Positions 27,233-38,299 of a stretch of DNA of 42,779 nucleotides are shown piece by piece. Both the position numbers and the translations under genes were made by a program. The notes beneath the pieces were generated by a model. The model was given only the letters and a program-made list of their open reading frames with translations, was not told the origin of the DNA and did no database searches. Where the stretch lies: NCBI GenBank assembly GCA_032718475.1, contig JAUCBJ010000871.1, positions 1 through 42,779 on the forward strand. Direction: 5' to 3'. The first letter of the stretch is position 1. Each line of letters begins with the position of its first letter. The DNA is from Nemertoderma westbladi (Eukaryota > Xenacoelomorpha > Nemertodermatida > Nemertodermatidae).

Positions 27233-29980
27233 AAATATAATAATTTAATTTAATTTAATTTAATTCCGTGCATATAGTTATATAACTAAGAGTATAGCAC
27301 AGTACATAAAACCGGTAAATGTTAGAGCATTAGCACAAAATATTAAGTTGTTATAGTCTATAAATATAAATGAGATAGTAAAAACATAATATCCTAATGA
27401 TTCGTGAAATAGTATACACTGGTTGATACTTAATCGGTACATATAAAATTTAAAATTGTGTCTAATTCAACCTTAGAGAAACCAGAGACTTCCAAATAGT
27501 TGTACCTGCAATCAGTAATTTCTTTGCACAAATCACAATATGAAACAGCGCGTGGGTCTGGAAACCAATTAATCAAATTGCACGAATCACTTGTAACATT
27601 ATTAGGTGCACACTTAAGCTTTATACGTTTCAAGTTAGAGCCAGAATTAGATCTACAATCAAATAAACACAGCGTAGCCAGAAATTGCAATGAGGGTTTC
27701 ATATAATTTTACATTAAACTAGAGGCAAATTTGACATATCGACTGGCAACCATGGACATTGGATAAGGAAATGTTACAATACCTTCTACGATAAACCTAT
27801 GGGTATTAATGGGTAGGCCCCATACTAATCTAGTATTAATATTACAAGAGGTAAATAAACGTGTACATTCTGTAGACCATAAGTTCCAAAGACAACTACC
27901 GTAAAAAGATGTGGCATAAATCCGTTGTATTTCAGAGAGTGTACCGGGATGGAGATAGTAAAATTCCTGTCTTAGACTATTTAACTTACCAATAAATTGC
28001 GCCCTTTTTTTAAAAATATCACACGAAAAAATACCAGTATAATGAAAAGTGTTGCCCAAATGTTGAATCTGCTGTACCCAAGGTAAAACTTTATTACATA
28101 GATAAATATTAGCTATTGGGGGTTTCCAATTGTAACCAAATGGAATGCACTTAGTTTTACTTTTACTGGGATTATTATCAGTACTAAACTTCATATTATA
28201 ATGTTTAGCAAAATCTGCACACAAATCAACCATTAACTGTAAACCAACCACAGAAGGGCATAAAAGTAAAATGTCATCGGCATATATATAAATACCCTAA
28301 TATCTGGATCCAATCGAGCACCCCACTTGAGACTCTCGCAGTTTATGGACTAGCAAATCCAGAACAACGCAAAACAGAATCGGGCTGGCCACCGACCCCT
28401 GCCGAACTCCATTCAAAATGCCAAAATCATTTGACAAGTATGAACCCCATTTCACCTTGCATGATTGACCACTGTACATAGACAACAGGGCCCTAGTAAA
28501 CAATGGTGAGAAACCTTTTTTCAGAAGTTGAAGGAAAAGCGAAGCCCACTCAACCATATCGAAGGCTTCAGATAAGTCCATAAAGCAGCCATACACCGGA
28601 GTTGAAAACCTCGAGTAAAAAGAAACAACCTCGCCAGCGGCCCAAGTGCACATCGAAGTACTAGAGTTCTTTTGGAAACCAAATTGCAGTTCGACTTGCA
28701 ACGAATCATGCTAAGAGAGGACCATGACCCACTCAAAGATCTTCAGGATTAATGATGATATAGCTATTGCACGATAATTGGATGAACTTGAAATGTCACC
28801 AAGACTATCCTTAATAAGGGGTACCAATGCCGTAATTAAAATAAATTTAGAAACAGAGCCATGAACGAGACACGCATTAAATAATTCACACAGCGATTTA
28901 GTAAACTGATATGGAGCATTAATCAGACAATCGGAAATAAACTTGCCAGAAACATCCGATTTTCCCGCTTTTAACCTAGAGATAGCGGCAGCTACGAGAC
29001 CTGGAGTAACCCACTGACAATCAACAGCCGTAAGGTTTTCAATGCCTTCCGTAATTAGCGTTTTTAAACTACTAAAATCCGATGAATATCCCCTGATTAA
29101 ATAAAGTCGAATATATATCCGCAAATTTATTCGAAATACCTTCGCCCGTTGTTTCCCCATCTACAACATGACTTAACCCTTAAAAATTACCCCTTAACTT
29201 CTTTATTTCATTGAAAATATCACCGTTATTATTAATCACCAATTGGAAAAATTTGTCGCGGCGAATTTGATCGGTTTTACCTTTCAGTCGTCGTACCGCA
29301 TATTTATATTGTAAGCTAGCACGTCTCTTAACATGGTAGAGATTACTCTGAGATGCATTAGGCCTTCCAGCTGACTCCCAAACATTATGCCAGAAAATGG
29401 ATTCAACACAAATATGGTCGAACGTGCTCGTTCCAACCTGGTAGCGTTGGGTGGTCAGAGTCAGAGTGGCCTTTATGCATTCCAGAATTAGGCAAATATT
29501 GCACCGCATTATTTATAGCTTCTAGCAAATCAAATGCAAATGTATCAATATTGCCAATATGTGTATTATCAGTGCAAAATAAATCGTCACAATCTGCACA
29601 AGGTAAATTTAAAATACACAAATTATCATTTAACGAGTTTTTAAAATTTGTCCTTTGTTCCTCATTAGCACGGCTGTAACTAGGCAAACCTGATGGGTCT
29701 CGTGACACCTCAGGGGCTGCCTCAAAGTCTTCTACATTAAACTTAGCGTATATAGGACTATGCTGGGAAAGGTTTGCTCCGCTATGGACTGCACCGCCCT
29801 CGACACAATTATTTAACCAATTAGGGGACAAAATAAAATTATCAATTGTACTAGTGTGCAAATTGTTGTCTGCACTCTGCAAATACGTGTAGTCAACTGG
29901 AAATTTATTCCATAGAATTTCTAGAATAATGAATGATTTATAACTACAACAATAATTATTTTTGTTACTCATTTATTAAT
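27233..29980 (-). mobile_element. Non-LTR retrotransposon (CR1/Jockey-group-like), 5'-truncated, with (AATTA)n tail
   Basis: Coding strand minus. A partial endonuclease (29972 downward), RT and C-terminal region are followed by about 170 bp of 3' untranslated sequence ending in ATTAAATTAAATTAAATTAA at 27237-27267, which I take as the microsatellite 3' tail. The 5' side starts inside the endonuclease, so it is truncated. Nonsense codons and frameshifts occur throughout, so it is older than the element at 12636-14663. I did not find a clear target duplication. Confidence 0.85.
27430..29972 (-). pseudogene. EN-RT polyprotein of the CR1/Jockey-group-like element, multiple stops
   Basis: N-to-C: endonuclease C-terminus with STIDNFILS and SGANLSQHSPIYAKF, where the usual SDHSP has Gln instead of the catalytic Asp; a linker; RT start ISRLKAGKSDVSGKF; NYRAIAISSLILKIFEWVM; a TAG near 28709; LQFGFQKNSSTSMCTWA; YGCFMDLSEAFDMVEW; GILNGVRQGSVASPILF; a TAG at 28298-28300; then IYIYADDILLLCPSV with the catalytic YADD; QHLGNTFHYTG; and a C-terminal extension with Cys residues (SYCDLCKEITDC) to 27430, after another stop near 27707. 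The order and spacing are complete, so the element is recognisable although dead. Frame changes are needed near 29165, 29405 and 29510. Confidence 0.83.
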
Positions 29981-30849
29981 CACTTTGAAATATTTGAAAT
30001 TATACCTTGGGCAAATAACTGTATTGTATGTAAAATCAGACACGAGATACAGAAGTAACTCTCAAATGGTCGTGGGTTCATTTTCATTCTTGTCACATTC
30101 GGAAACACATTTAACTCTGCTGTTTCATTGCATCCATGTCTCAGGTTTCACTCTTATCCGTGCATCCTTCCTGTTTGGTATGCTATAAGAGTTTGACACG
30201 CGGGATCACGGTTATAGCCCCACGCACAGAGTGCACAAATTATTTTAATTTCGAATGTGAAACCTTTGTGAATCTTATCGGCTTATTGTGGAGCTTCTAT
30301 AACAGTAAACATAAGATATTATTCAATTTAAATGAGTACCAGACCCTGATAAAGAAAGGTAATTTTTTTATCAACATAGGCTAAGATTACAAACGGCAGA
30401 CGGTAAAAGTACAATTTTTGCCGATATGGATCTTTGGTCGTACTATCATTGATGTGTATGTTTATTGTGATGGTGGTTTTTATGATTTACATTCTTTTAA
30501 TATAAAACATTCACGAACAATCTATAAACAAAGCAGAGGATTTTTTTATTAGAATTGTAGGAGCGCGATCAAAAAGAAACCTGATGTTCTTCTGATTGAG
30601 GTTTTCCTAAAGTGCATAATCGTCTCCAGCAAATTAAAATTATAAATGTGCACCTTACGATGAGGATTCCGGTGATGTAAGTTTATTGTAATGGAATATG
30701 GGATCATGTACCTGTACCATTTGTTTATTTTCAACATCAAAATTAATTACTAAAATATATTGAAGCAATCGGATGAATTGTCGTACCCTTTCTTCGGGAC
30801 AATTTTTTTAATTGCTAATTGTACAAAATTATCAATTCAATTTCTGTTT
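29981..30849. other. Spacer between two retrotransposons, nothing recognised
   Basis: AT-rich. Short frames (for example 30136-30384 plus) show no recognised domain. Confidence 0.5.
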
Positions 30850-31053
30850 ATTACTACAACATGCTCAAATGGAGCCATTATTGTTAGATTATACAAGTAA
30901 ACAAACTGAAGAAAATACTAAAGAATGTAAGACCGGTAAACCAGTGTCAGCAGTACGGTAAAGATATGCACGTATTTTAATTTATAAAGTAATGTACATA
31001 GAACATGAAAACATAAATATAAAACAACTGAAAAAGTTACCCGAAACCGCGTT

Positions 31054-31857
31054 CTAATGTGGTTGTAAAATTTTATCGCGCCGTTGGGACGCCTTTGCCA
31101 AAAAAATTGCCAGACATTTGATTTTTTCAATAGAGTTTGAGCCTACTAAGTCTTTATATTTATTTAATGTGGGGTTTCCGTGGTAACGAGCAGACAAATG
31201 AATTACTCTGAGATCCTGATAGACTGGGCATTTTAGCAAAAAGTGATATTCATCCTCAATAACCGCAAACATACAGACAGGGCAATAACGTTCATTACGG
31301 GGTGTGCTATTCCATCTACCTTGCTCGATCATTAGGGAGTGAGATGATGTACGGAATCTCGCAAACGACCGACAGAGTCTGGGGTACCTGTGTAGAACAT
31401 TCAGGTAGGATTCCTCCTGGAACAAATACTTAACGTAGAGCAGTGATTTGGGAGAAGAACTCACTAGTGACCACCACTGTTGGATATAATTATCTTGGAG
31501 TCGTGTCCTGAGCTCTGCTAAGAATAGGGTTTGGTGTTCTACGTACTGGTTGTCCCAAATTTCCCGGAAGCCTAAGGATCCTAGAAGGTCCCGAACATTG
31601 GAGGCCCAGTTAACTGAACTGAAAACCAAGCAGTCATGAAGTTGGAGAAGATAGGCCTTCTTAACGAGACGGTAGTTAGGGAGATTCAAAATACGAATCC
31701 AATACTTAATAATACTAAGTTTTCTGGAAATTGAGAGCGGAAAATAACCGGTTTCACCATACACCATAAAATCGGGTGTCGAAGTCTTGACGCCGAGTAT
31801 AAATTTAAGAAATTTTAGAACGATCCGATTAATAGCATCCGAATTATGAAAACCCAA
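31054..31857 (-). pseudogene. C-terminal part of the retrotransposon protein
   Basis: Continues the RT frame after a one-base loss at about 31855: CEVW in the upstream frame goes on here as GFHNSDAINRIVLKFLKFIL. It contains TPDFMVYGETGYFPLSIS, VRDLLGSLGFREIWDNQYV, FARFRTSSHSLMIEQGRW and a knuckle C-x2-C with DEYHFLLKCPVYQDLR, ending at QRRDKILQPH. This C-terminal region is usual for the family and probably binds nucleic acid (inference). Confidence 0.83.
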
Positions 31858-33374
31858 ACTTCGCAGGAGTACATTAATATAGGACGGATAAGAGAATTAA
31901 ACAGATGCAGCTTAAGTTTAAATGATAAATTGGGGTACTGTCTGAGATACTTAAGGAGAGTGAAATACGCTTTATTGGCTTTGTCTGCAAGAGATTGCTG
32001 GGCAAGAGTGAAGCTACCAGATGGGGTGAATACAATACCAAGGTAAGAGTATGAAGAAACTACTTCCAGGGGGCTACAGTTATACAACCAGTGTTCGTTT
32101 CGACGGAGAGGCCCGCCTTTACGAAAGACCATAACCTTGGATTTACTTAGATTAACTTTCATTCCCCAGAATGAACTATAGTTACCCAGAATGTCCAGAG
32201 CCTTCTGGAGACCAACAGCTGTGTCGCTTAGCAACACGATATCGTCAGCATAAAGAAGAAGAAATAATTTAAAAGTCCCAAGATCAATCCCAGGAGCACC
32301 TCCGCGGATCAACTCCAGCTCAAGGTCATTGATAAATAAAGAAAAAAGCAATGGGGACAATGACTCACCCTGTCTAACACCAACTAGACAAGGGAAACTC
32401 TCACTGTAGACTCCACCCCAACGGACACAAGATTTAACTTCGGCATACATACTCTTAATAACTTGTAGAATTCGACCAGAAAATCCAAGATTGAAAAGTT
32501 TATGCCAGAGAGCTGATCGGTTAACTAAATCGAAGGCTTTTTGAAAGTCGACGAATGTGCAGAATAATCTGTTATAATTACCGGAATAAAGAAAGTGATT
32601 TATTAAAGTGCTAAAAGTAAATATGTGATCAGAAGTGCAAAAGTCTTTCCGAAAACCCCCTTGACTGTCCACTAAAATCCCAAAGCAGTCGGCCCACCAT
32701 TGTATTCTGGAATTAAGTAACCACGTGAATAACTTCCCCACCACACCCAGTAAAGAGATACCACGATAGTTACTAGGGTCTAATACATAGCCCTTCTTCT
32801 TGTAAATCGGTACAATGATTGCCGAGCACCACTGCTTAGGGAATATTCCTGAGTACAACACTGAGTTAAAAACGGCAGTAAGTACAGGGAGTAATGTTGA
32901 TTGCCTACAGAGGCTACACTTTACGAATTCTGGTAGAATGTTATCAAGGCCAGCCGACTTGCCAGCTTTCATATTACTTATACCTATTCGAACTTCCTCC
33001 TCTGAAAAGGCATCACCAAGGATTGTATTAAATATAGTAAAACTAGATTCGAACAGTGGATGTTTATCTGGAATGAAGTCATGACCGGAGGGTTGACTAC
33101 TTTCGACGTCCTCGTCAAGATTATTAAGGGAGCGAAAGTGACGCTCAAAAGACTCGGAAGTTAGTGTGGTTGATTCAGTGGGATTGAGACTGCTATCACT
33201 AGATTTTAGTAGTCTCCAAAACTTTTTACAGTCCTTCGCTTTAAAGTCTTGCAGTTTTTTCGAATTGTTAAGTTGAAATTCATACTTTGCACGTTTAATA
33301 ACTCGTGAATAATCACGAGAATAATTTTGATAACCTGGCCCGGTTGAAATCTGTTCTATTAGACTTCCACACAT
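31815..33374 (-). pseudogene. Reverse transcriptase domain of the 3.5-kb element
   Basis: Open for about 519 codons. Blocks: NMKAGKSAGLDNILPEFVK (~130), WCSAIIVPIYKKKGYVLDPS (~182), NYRGISLLGVVGKLFTWLLN (~206), GGFRKDFCTSDHIFTF (~240), FCTFVDFQKAFDLVNRSALW (~268), LVGVRQGESLSPLLFSLFIN (~330), LLLYADDIVLLSDTAVGLQK (~373, catalytic YADD), MKVNLSKSKVMVFRKGG and SYSYLGIVF. All key RT residues appear present. It overlaps the downstream frame by 43 bases because of the single-base frameshift, which is a mutation and not a programmed arrangement as far as I can tell. Confidence 0.88.
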
Positions 33375-34230
33375 TTAGGGCAACGGAAAATTGCCTTTTG
33401 TGGTAATGACACTCCTCGTTGTACCAATTGTTTGCCGAAAATTTGTCACTGGTTGAAACCAGTTTATTTTTGTTGGTATTCGGACCACAGAGATCGAGCA
33501 GTAGTAAATTTAGTTTGTCTACAGCACTATTGATAATATTCGGGGAATAAATTCCACTTGATAATGAATCTAAAATTTCGTTTAGGATAGCTTCACTTTC
33601 AGGTATTTCAAGCCCGTGAAATAATTTTTCAGCAGTATTCATATTCCACTTAGTGCAAACTATTGGCGCCTCGGTGGAGTTGGCATTCCCAGGGACTGGA
33701 TTAATTGAAATACTTTGGTCACAGTCGGTGGTGACCCGAAAATCATTGTTATTCTTAGAACAGGTCTCTAGTGTTCCACTAACTATACAGTGGTGTGAAA
33801 AACAATTGGGATCCCCAACAGAAAAGTTACTGAACCGGTTCAATATTTCTAAATCCCCTATGAAATAATCAATTGTTGAGCCACCTGTTCTAGAACTTTT
33901 GTTTGTCGAACTAGAATTTACTCTATTATTGAAACCTGGATTAGAATAATAGGTGAATTTTCCGATGCCACAATCAGAACCCACACGACCATTAGCAATT
34001 CTTAGACTGGCACTCTTACATAGTGATATAAGGCGGTTGCCAAAATTATTGACAACTTTATCCATATTATGGCGGGACTGCGGTATATCCACCCATTCAC
34101 TGTAGTCATCAAATGTGTACTCAGGAGGTAGAAGTTCACCTAAGACTGACTCGATATTATCTAGAGGAATATAGTCATTACGCACGCTGGTGCGCGCATT
34201 TAAATCACCAATAATGAGGACGTTATTTTT
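33313..34230 (-). pseudogene. APE-type endonuclease, partial, of the 3.5-kb element
   Basis: The frame extends upstream of 34185 to include VLIIGDLNARTSV, with the catalytic GD-N motif. Downstream come RLISLCKSASLRIANGR, GSTIDYFIG (the conserved ID block) and, instead of SDH, FSHHCIVSG, so the usual final Asp-His pair is changed to His-His. A frameshift near 34235 separates it from the preceding LAPYSSTSNSGDMLDRF block (about 34236-34360). The 3' end overlaps the RT frame by 62 bases. Endonucleases of this class nick the genomic target for priming. Confidence 0.8.
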
Positions 34231-34370
34231 TACCGCACAGAACTGAGGGCAGACTCTAAATCGTTAAACCTATCAAGCATATCACCAGAGTTAGAAGTAG
34301 AGCTATAAGGAGCCAAGTAGACTGCACACATTACCAGGTCCATATCAGTGCCTACAATTGAATTTACAAT

Positions 34371-35356
34371 TGATCAATGATGCGAGCTGGGCATGAGTTG
34401 GATTATTGATCACAATAAAATTTCCTACCAAAATCACCCAAAACATTTACTATATACTCCCTTCCCCATGAAAAGTTCAGTGAAAAAAACGCCAGAAATC
34501 TGCTGGAGTATTATAACATATTGTAGCATTTAAGCTTTTAATGAACCATTTCCATGCATAAACATTACACGAGCATCAATCTCTAAGTATTATACATAAA
34601 TGGACCAACTTGAAAGGGAAAATGGATGTGGGGAAACGAAATCGCAACGCAACACCCATGGAGAATCGGAAATCCCGGAGAGACTTCATTGCCACTGTCG
34701 AAACACTTTCGACTTAGTAATAGTAGACAGGTTTTCTAGTAAAAATCGGTAATGCCAAACACAATAATAAGAAATATCGAATGTTTGTTTCATCAGAAGG
34801 AAGAAGATGGAAGGAAGTTGAATGTCGATATTATGATAAAGAATTTGCCACTTTCGGTAACAACATACGGCAGACATGGGAGATTTATTAATACGGTTAT
34901 CGCTAAAAATTAATTCTCCAAAATAAGCTCATTCATTCGTGTTTCTGAAATTAATATAAAGCTCATTCATTAATAATAATCCTGCAACAATTGCCAACAT
35001 ATTCAACAATTTTTTCGACGATAGCTACAATTCTGTTTCCAAACATCCACCAAGTAAGAAATTTTCTGTAAAACTAATTAAGAGCAGTAAAATCGTGTGC
35101 GCTGCTTCCGCAGTTTATGATATGATTTCTGTGTGTCTCTTTTTACTCTTGGGTATTTTAAAGAAAAGCCCCCCCCCCCCCCCCCCCCCCTTCATACTAT
35201 GTGATACGCTTATGCTAGAAAATATTATGATATTGTAGTAATTGTTAGAGATTAGTTGCTAACCGAAAACAATAATTGGATGTAGTCCTGACTAGCCTAA
35301 TTAATTACCAGTACCACTGTAACTAGTTAATTAATTACATTTCCATTGTTTTACAG
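34371..35356. other. Putative intron or 5' flank of the GPCR exon; long C-run
   Basis: No exon recognised. About 34385-34460 resembles 9740-9815 (see that entry). A run of about 22 C follows AAAAG at 35168-35190. The end (35335-35356) has a pyrimidine-rich tract and TTTTACAG, a good splice acceptor for the exon that follows. Confidence 0.55.
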
Positions 35357-35725
35357 GGTAAAGCTAAGATGCTTTCTTCCAGCAGTTTGGCTAATAACAA
35401 TCAAATTAAACGCAGAAAACTGGCCACATCGAAACGTCTCAGTTACACACTTACGGCGATGGCCCTTTGTCTGCTGGTTACCTACATGCCATTGGCAATA
35501 GAGTTTATATACGCCACGAAACATCCAAACTCTGTGAATCACAACGTAAGCTTTGTTACAATGTGGTTGTCCAATTGCAATTCCTTCGCTAATTTCATGT
35601 GCTACTCGATGCTGAACCCGACGTTTAGAAGATGCACTGCCCAGCTGCTACGCTGCGAATGGCCTGGGACCCGAAGGGGAAGATCAATGGAGATGAATCG
35701 ATTGAATCGAACAGTTCAAGACTGA
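35357..35725 (+). CDS. Last exon of a rhodopsin-family GPCR (TM6-TM7 and tail)
   Basis: After the acceptor TTTTACAG the exon is in phase 0 and encodes about 122 residues to TGA at 35723-35725. It begins with a basic end of the third intracellular loop (NQIKRRKLATSKRLSYTL), then TM6 (TAMALCLLVTYMPLAIEFIY), a short extracellular loop (ATKHPNSVNHN), TM7 (FVTMWLSNCNSFANFMCY), and helix 8 (SMLNPTFRRCTAQLLRC) with Cys residues that could be lipidated, followed by an Arg-rich tail. The NPxxY motif appears as NFMCY, and the TM6 CWxP box as TYMP. These variants are common in invertebrate neuropeptide-type receptors; the ligand cannot be inferred. Upstream exons are not in view or not recognised. It could be a retained gene or a lone duplicated exon. 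Confidence 0.75.
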   Translation, partial: GKAKMLSSSSLANNNQIKRRKLATSKRLSYTLTAMALCLLVTYMPLAIEFIYATKHPNSVNHNVSFVTMWLSNCNSFANFMCYSMLNPTFRRCTAQLLRCEWPGTRRGRSMEMNRLNRTVQD

Positions 35726-36751
35726 TACGTAGGTATTTGCTACCACGGCGGCTCTGTTCGATGATGCCTCAGATATTACAGAGGAAAACAATGAAAATTA
35801 ACTACTTTCATACTATTCTATAAATATTATTCATTCATACAATGTAATGTGTAAACCATAGACATTGGTACAGTACGTATTTGTATTATATATCCTACTA
35901 TAAATCTCACCGGTACTTTTTTTTATTCGGTGCAGAAAATATCATGTCATGTTCGGTACCATACATCAAGTAACTAAAGCTTAGTTAGATTCGGATAGTA
36001 AAGCATGCATAGTGCATACACCGAAAATAAATATTATATGCAATAATATGGTCATTGCATCAGATGGGGGGGGGGGGGGAAACTGGACGCAATAAAATTT
36101 AATCTCTCTCCAGGGGAAATTCGACGCAGATAATAGCTGATTACTCTGAAAAATAAAACAGTAACCTGTTGTATTGTGTTTAGTTTATGGTTTTGGTTAA
36201 AATAAAGTGCCGTTGTAACCTGCTCCTTTCTCTAAATTGAGAATTTACCATTGAGGCTGGATATTAATTCGCCAAGATGGGATTTGCTTCCAGTTCAAGA
36301 TCGTAGGCTTGCAGGCTGTGGCCATGAGTAATGGCCATTCCCTATGTAATCAATCAAAATAAATCGAAACCTTCTTTCATAAAAAAACTATAAAAACACT
36401 TACTTTACAGCGCTCCAGTGCCCGATATAAAAAACATGTTTATTGGTTATTGCGTAGGGTATGGTATTATAGCATGAAAATAAATAAATACCTAGAGTAT
36501 GTAAAGAACTATTATGAATTAAATTACTTTAACCCACTTTTTTTCATTCATTTTCAGGTTAGCGAAATTCAACTATTTTGTCTGAGTGGTTGAGATTTAC
36601 ACGAGTTTGCAAGGTTTTTTTGCTATTATTATTATTATTATTATTACACTCTATTAAAACTAATATTAAAAGGGGGCAACACCACCAAGGCACAATTAAA
36701 TTACACTAATAGGTGGATATAAACTCAAGTAAACAATCATAAGATTTCGGT
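35726..36751. other. Downstream flank of the GPCR exon; G-run and ATT repeat
   Basis: Probable 3' untranslated and intergenic DNA. AATAAA occurs near 36026-36031 and could serve as a polyadenylation signal (not established). A run of about 14 G lies at 36066-36079 and an (ATT)n tract at about 36626-36648. Blocks resembling 21955-22060 (GTTTTGGTTAAAATAAA and GTAACCTGCTCCTTTCTCTA) occur near 36190-36235, indicating a shared old repeat. Confidence 0.5.
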
Positions 36752-36805
36752 ATAAATAGGCTACTACTATTACTAGGATCGGCATGCTGCATTGCAGCTG
36801 CATTT

Positions 36806-38227
36806 TTAAGAATGCTGTGCCGGCTTGTCGACAAAATTGCGCCGCCACAACTCCCTATCACCCATGACATTTGCTAGATCATTCGCATCTTCAAGGCCAT
36901 TGTCCTTTAAGATGCGTCTCAAGAAAGTCATGGGCAGTCCACCATGCTTATTCACTCCATGAGGCTGCCAAAGTACCAGATTATGCACTGGCTGGTCCTC
37001 ACGGCGAAAGCAATGTCCTGCAAAGCGGAGGCGATTTTGTTCTAGTGTCAAGCTTGGGGGAACCAATGAGACACCTCCAATGTTATAATATATAGTGTCT
37101 GGTTGGAGATGTGTGCATTGTACTTGACAAAATGAACCCGGCGTAGCATTCTTGTGAATGTGCCATCCCGAGATTTGGTGTCCTCAGCAGTTAGAGCCCA
37201 GCATGGACTCTCCTATAGGAGTACTGGAACTACTGCTGCTCTAAATAATCGGACCTTAAGTTTCCGAGTAATTCTCGGTGACTTCAAAATCCTGGAAAGC
37301 CTATTCAAGGTTGCCCATGCCTTTCCCTTACGTATTCGAACGTCCTCACCTGACTTCCGGATCCATCATCCCAGGTAACAGAAGTCGTCCACATGGTCAA
37401 GCATACCATCCTTTGAGCTTATGCTCATCCAATCATAGACTTGCTGAGGACTTTCAAAGTTAACTGTCAAAATTTTGGTCTTTCTGGAGTGAATAAAAAG
37501 ACCAACACTAGAAGCAGCATGTTCTAATGAGCTGAGGAGCCGTTGGGCTCCCTCTAGTGATTCTGAGAGTACTCCTAAGTCATCAGCAAAGTCTAGATCA
37601 GTTAGGTACTTGGCAAGGATTTCCTCGACTTCTGGAGCCAGTAGGTGGAGTTATCATCACCCATCATCATTATGATGATCTAAGGACATGCGTAGAACAT
37701 AGTCAACAACAATTATGAACAAGAATGGTGCAAGTGTGTCTCCCTGGAGGACGCCCCATAACACTTCAAATGGTTCTGTGTCACCGTCAACAGTAGACAC
37801 AAATGTTATCGAACCATCGTATACTGATCTGATTGCTGCAATAATTTTATCAGGAATCCCATATAATGAAAGTATGCTGAACATACGTGAGCGAGAGACT
37901 GAATCAAAGGCCTTGAAGAAGTCAACAAAGATAACAGCCAGATGCATGTCTTTCTTTTTTGATAAATCTTCAATTATCCTTCTAAGTGCCAAAATGGGCT
38001 CCATGGTCCCACGACATTTACGGAACCCATTCTGATTTCCACGGAGCAGTCTCTCTCTCAATGGGATCCCTGATGCGATTTAATAGAATCCTATTGTATA
38101 GCTTTGCAGCAATCGAGAACAATGAGATTCCCCGAAAAGAACCATAGAGTGTTAGGTTGCCCTTCTTGGGAACTGGCACCAACTTATTTGTTTTCATTTC
38201 TTGTGGGACTCTTGTTGTTCGGTACAT
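36806..38227 (-). pseudogene. RTE-like reverse transcriptase of copy 2, several frameshifts
   Basis: Pieces in N-to-C order: MYRTTRVPQEMKTNKLVPVP and YGSFRGISLFSIAAKLYNRI (38227-38018); a duplicated CTCT near 38050 shifts the frame; RLLRGNQNGFRKCRGTMEP, HLAVIFVDFFKAFDSVSRS and GVLQGDTLAPFLFIIVVDYV (38061-37657); a single-base loss near 37660 and a gain near 37615; the FADD core (37580-37600); the region to RVHCVKYN; and the C-terminus LEQNRLRFAGHCFRREDQP to FVDKPAQHS (37066-36806). Key RT residues are present across frames. A 4-base gain (TATA) near 37087 breaks the frame before the C-terminal piece. Confidence 0.85.
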
Positions 38228-38299
38228 GTCTACTATGATGGGATAGATGAGCTTTAAACACTCAGGTATTTTAAAGACCTCAGGGGGAACACCATCTAC

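Larger units (their letters stand above)
30850..34370 (-). mobile_element. Non-LTR retrotransposon with APE endonuclease and RT, about 3.5 kb, 5'-truncated
   Basis: Three nearly continuous minus-strand frames cover an apurinic-type endonuclease, RT and C-terminal zinc-knuckle region. The 5' boundary is about 34370, inside the endonuclease (VYLAPYSSTSNSGDMLDRF is the first recognisable block); the 3' boundary is about 30850, after some 200 bp of AT-rich untranslated sequence. Only two to three single-base frameshifts break it, so it is moderately young. Its C-terminal module is the same as that of the plus-strand fragment at 11205-11725, so both come from related families. Clade is uncertain (RTE-X/Nimb/CR1-like features). 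Confidence 0.88.

Noticed and set aside
31815-31857. Programmed frameshift between RT and C-terminal frames
   Set aside because: The overlap is explained by loss of one G in a short G-run; no slippery site or conserved structure is evident.
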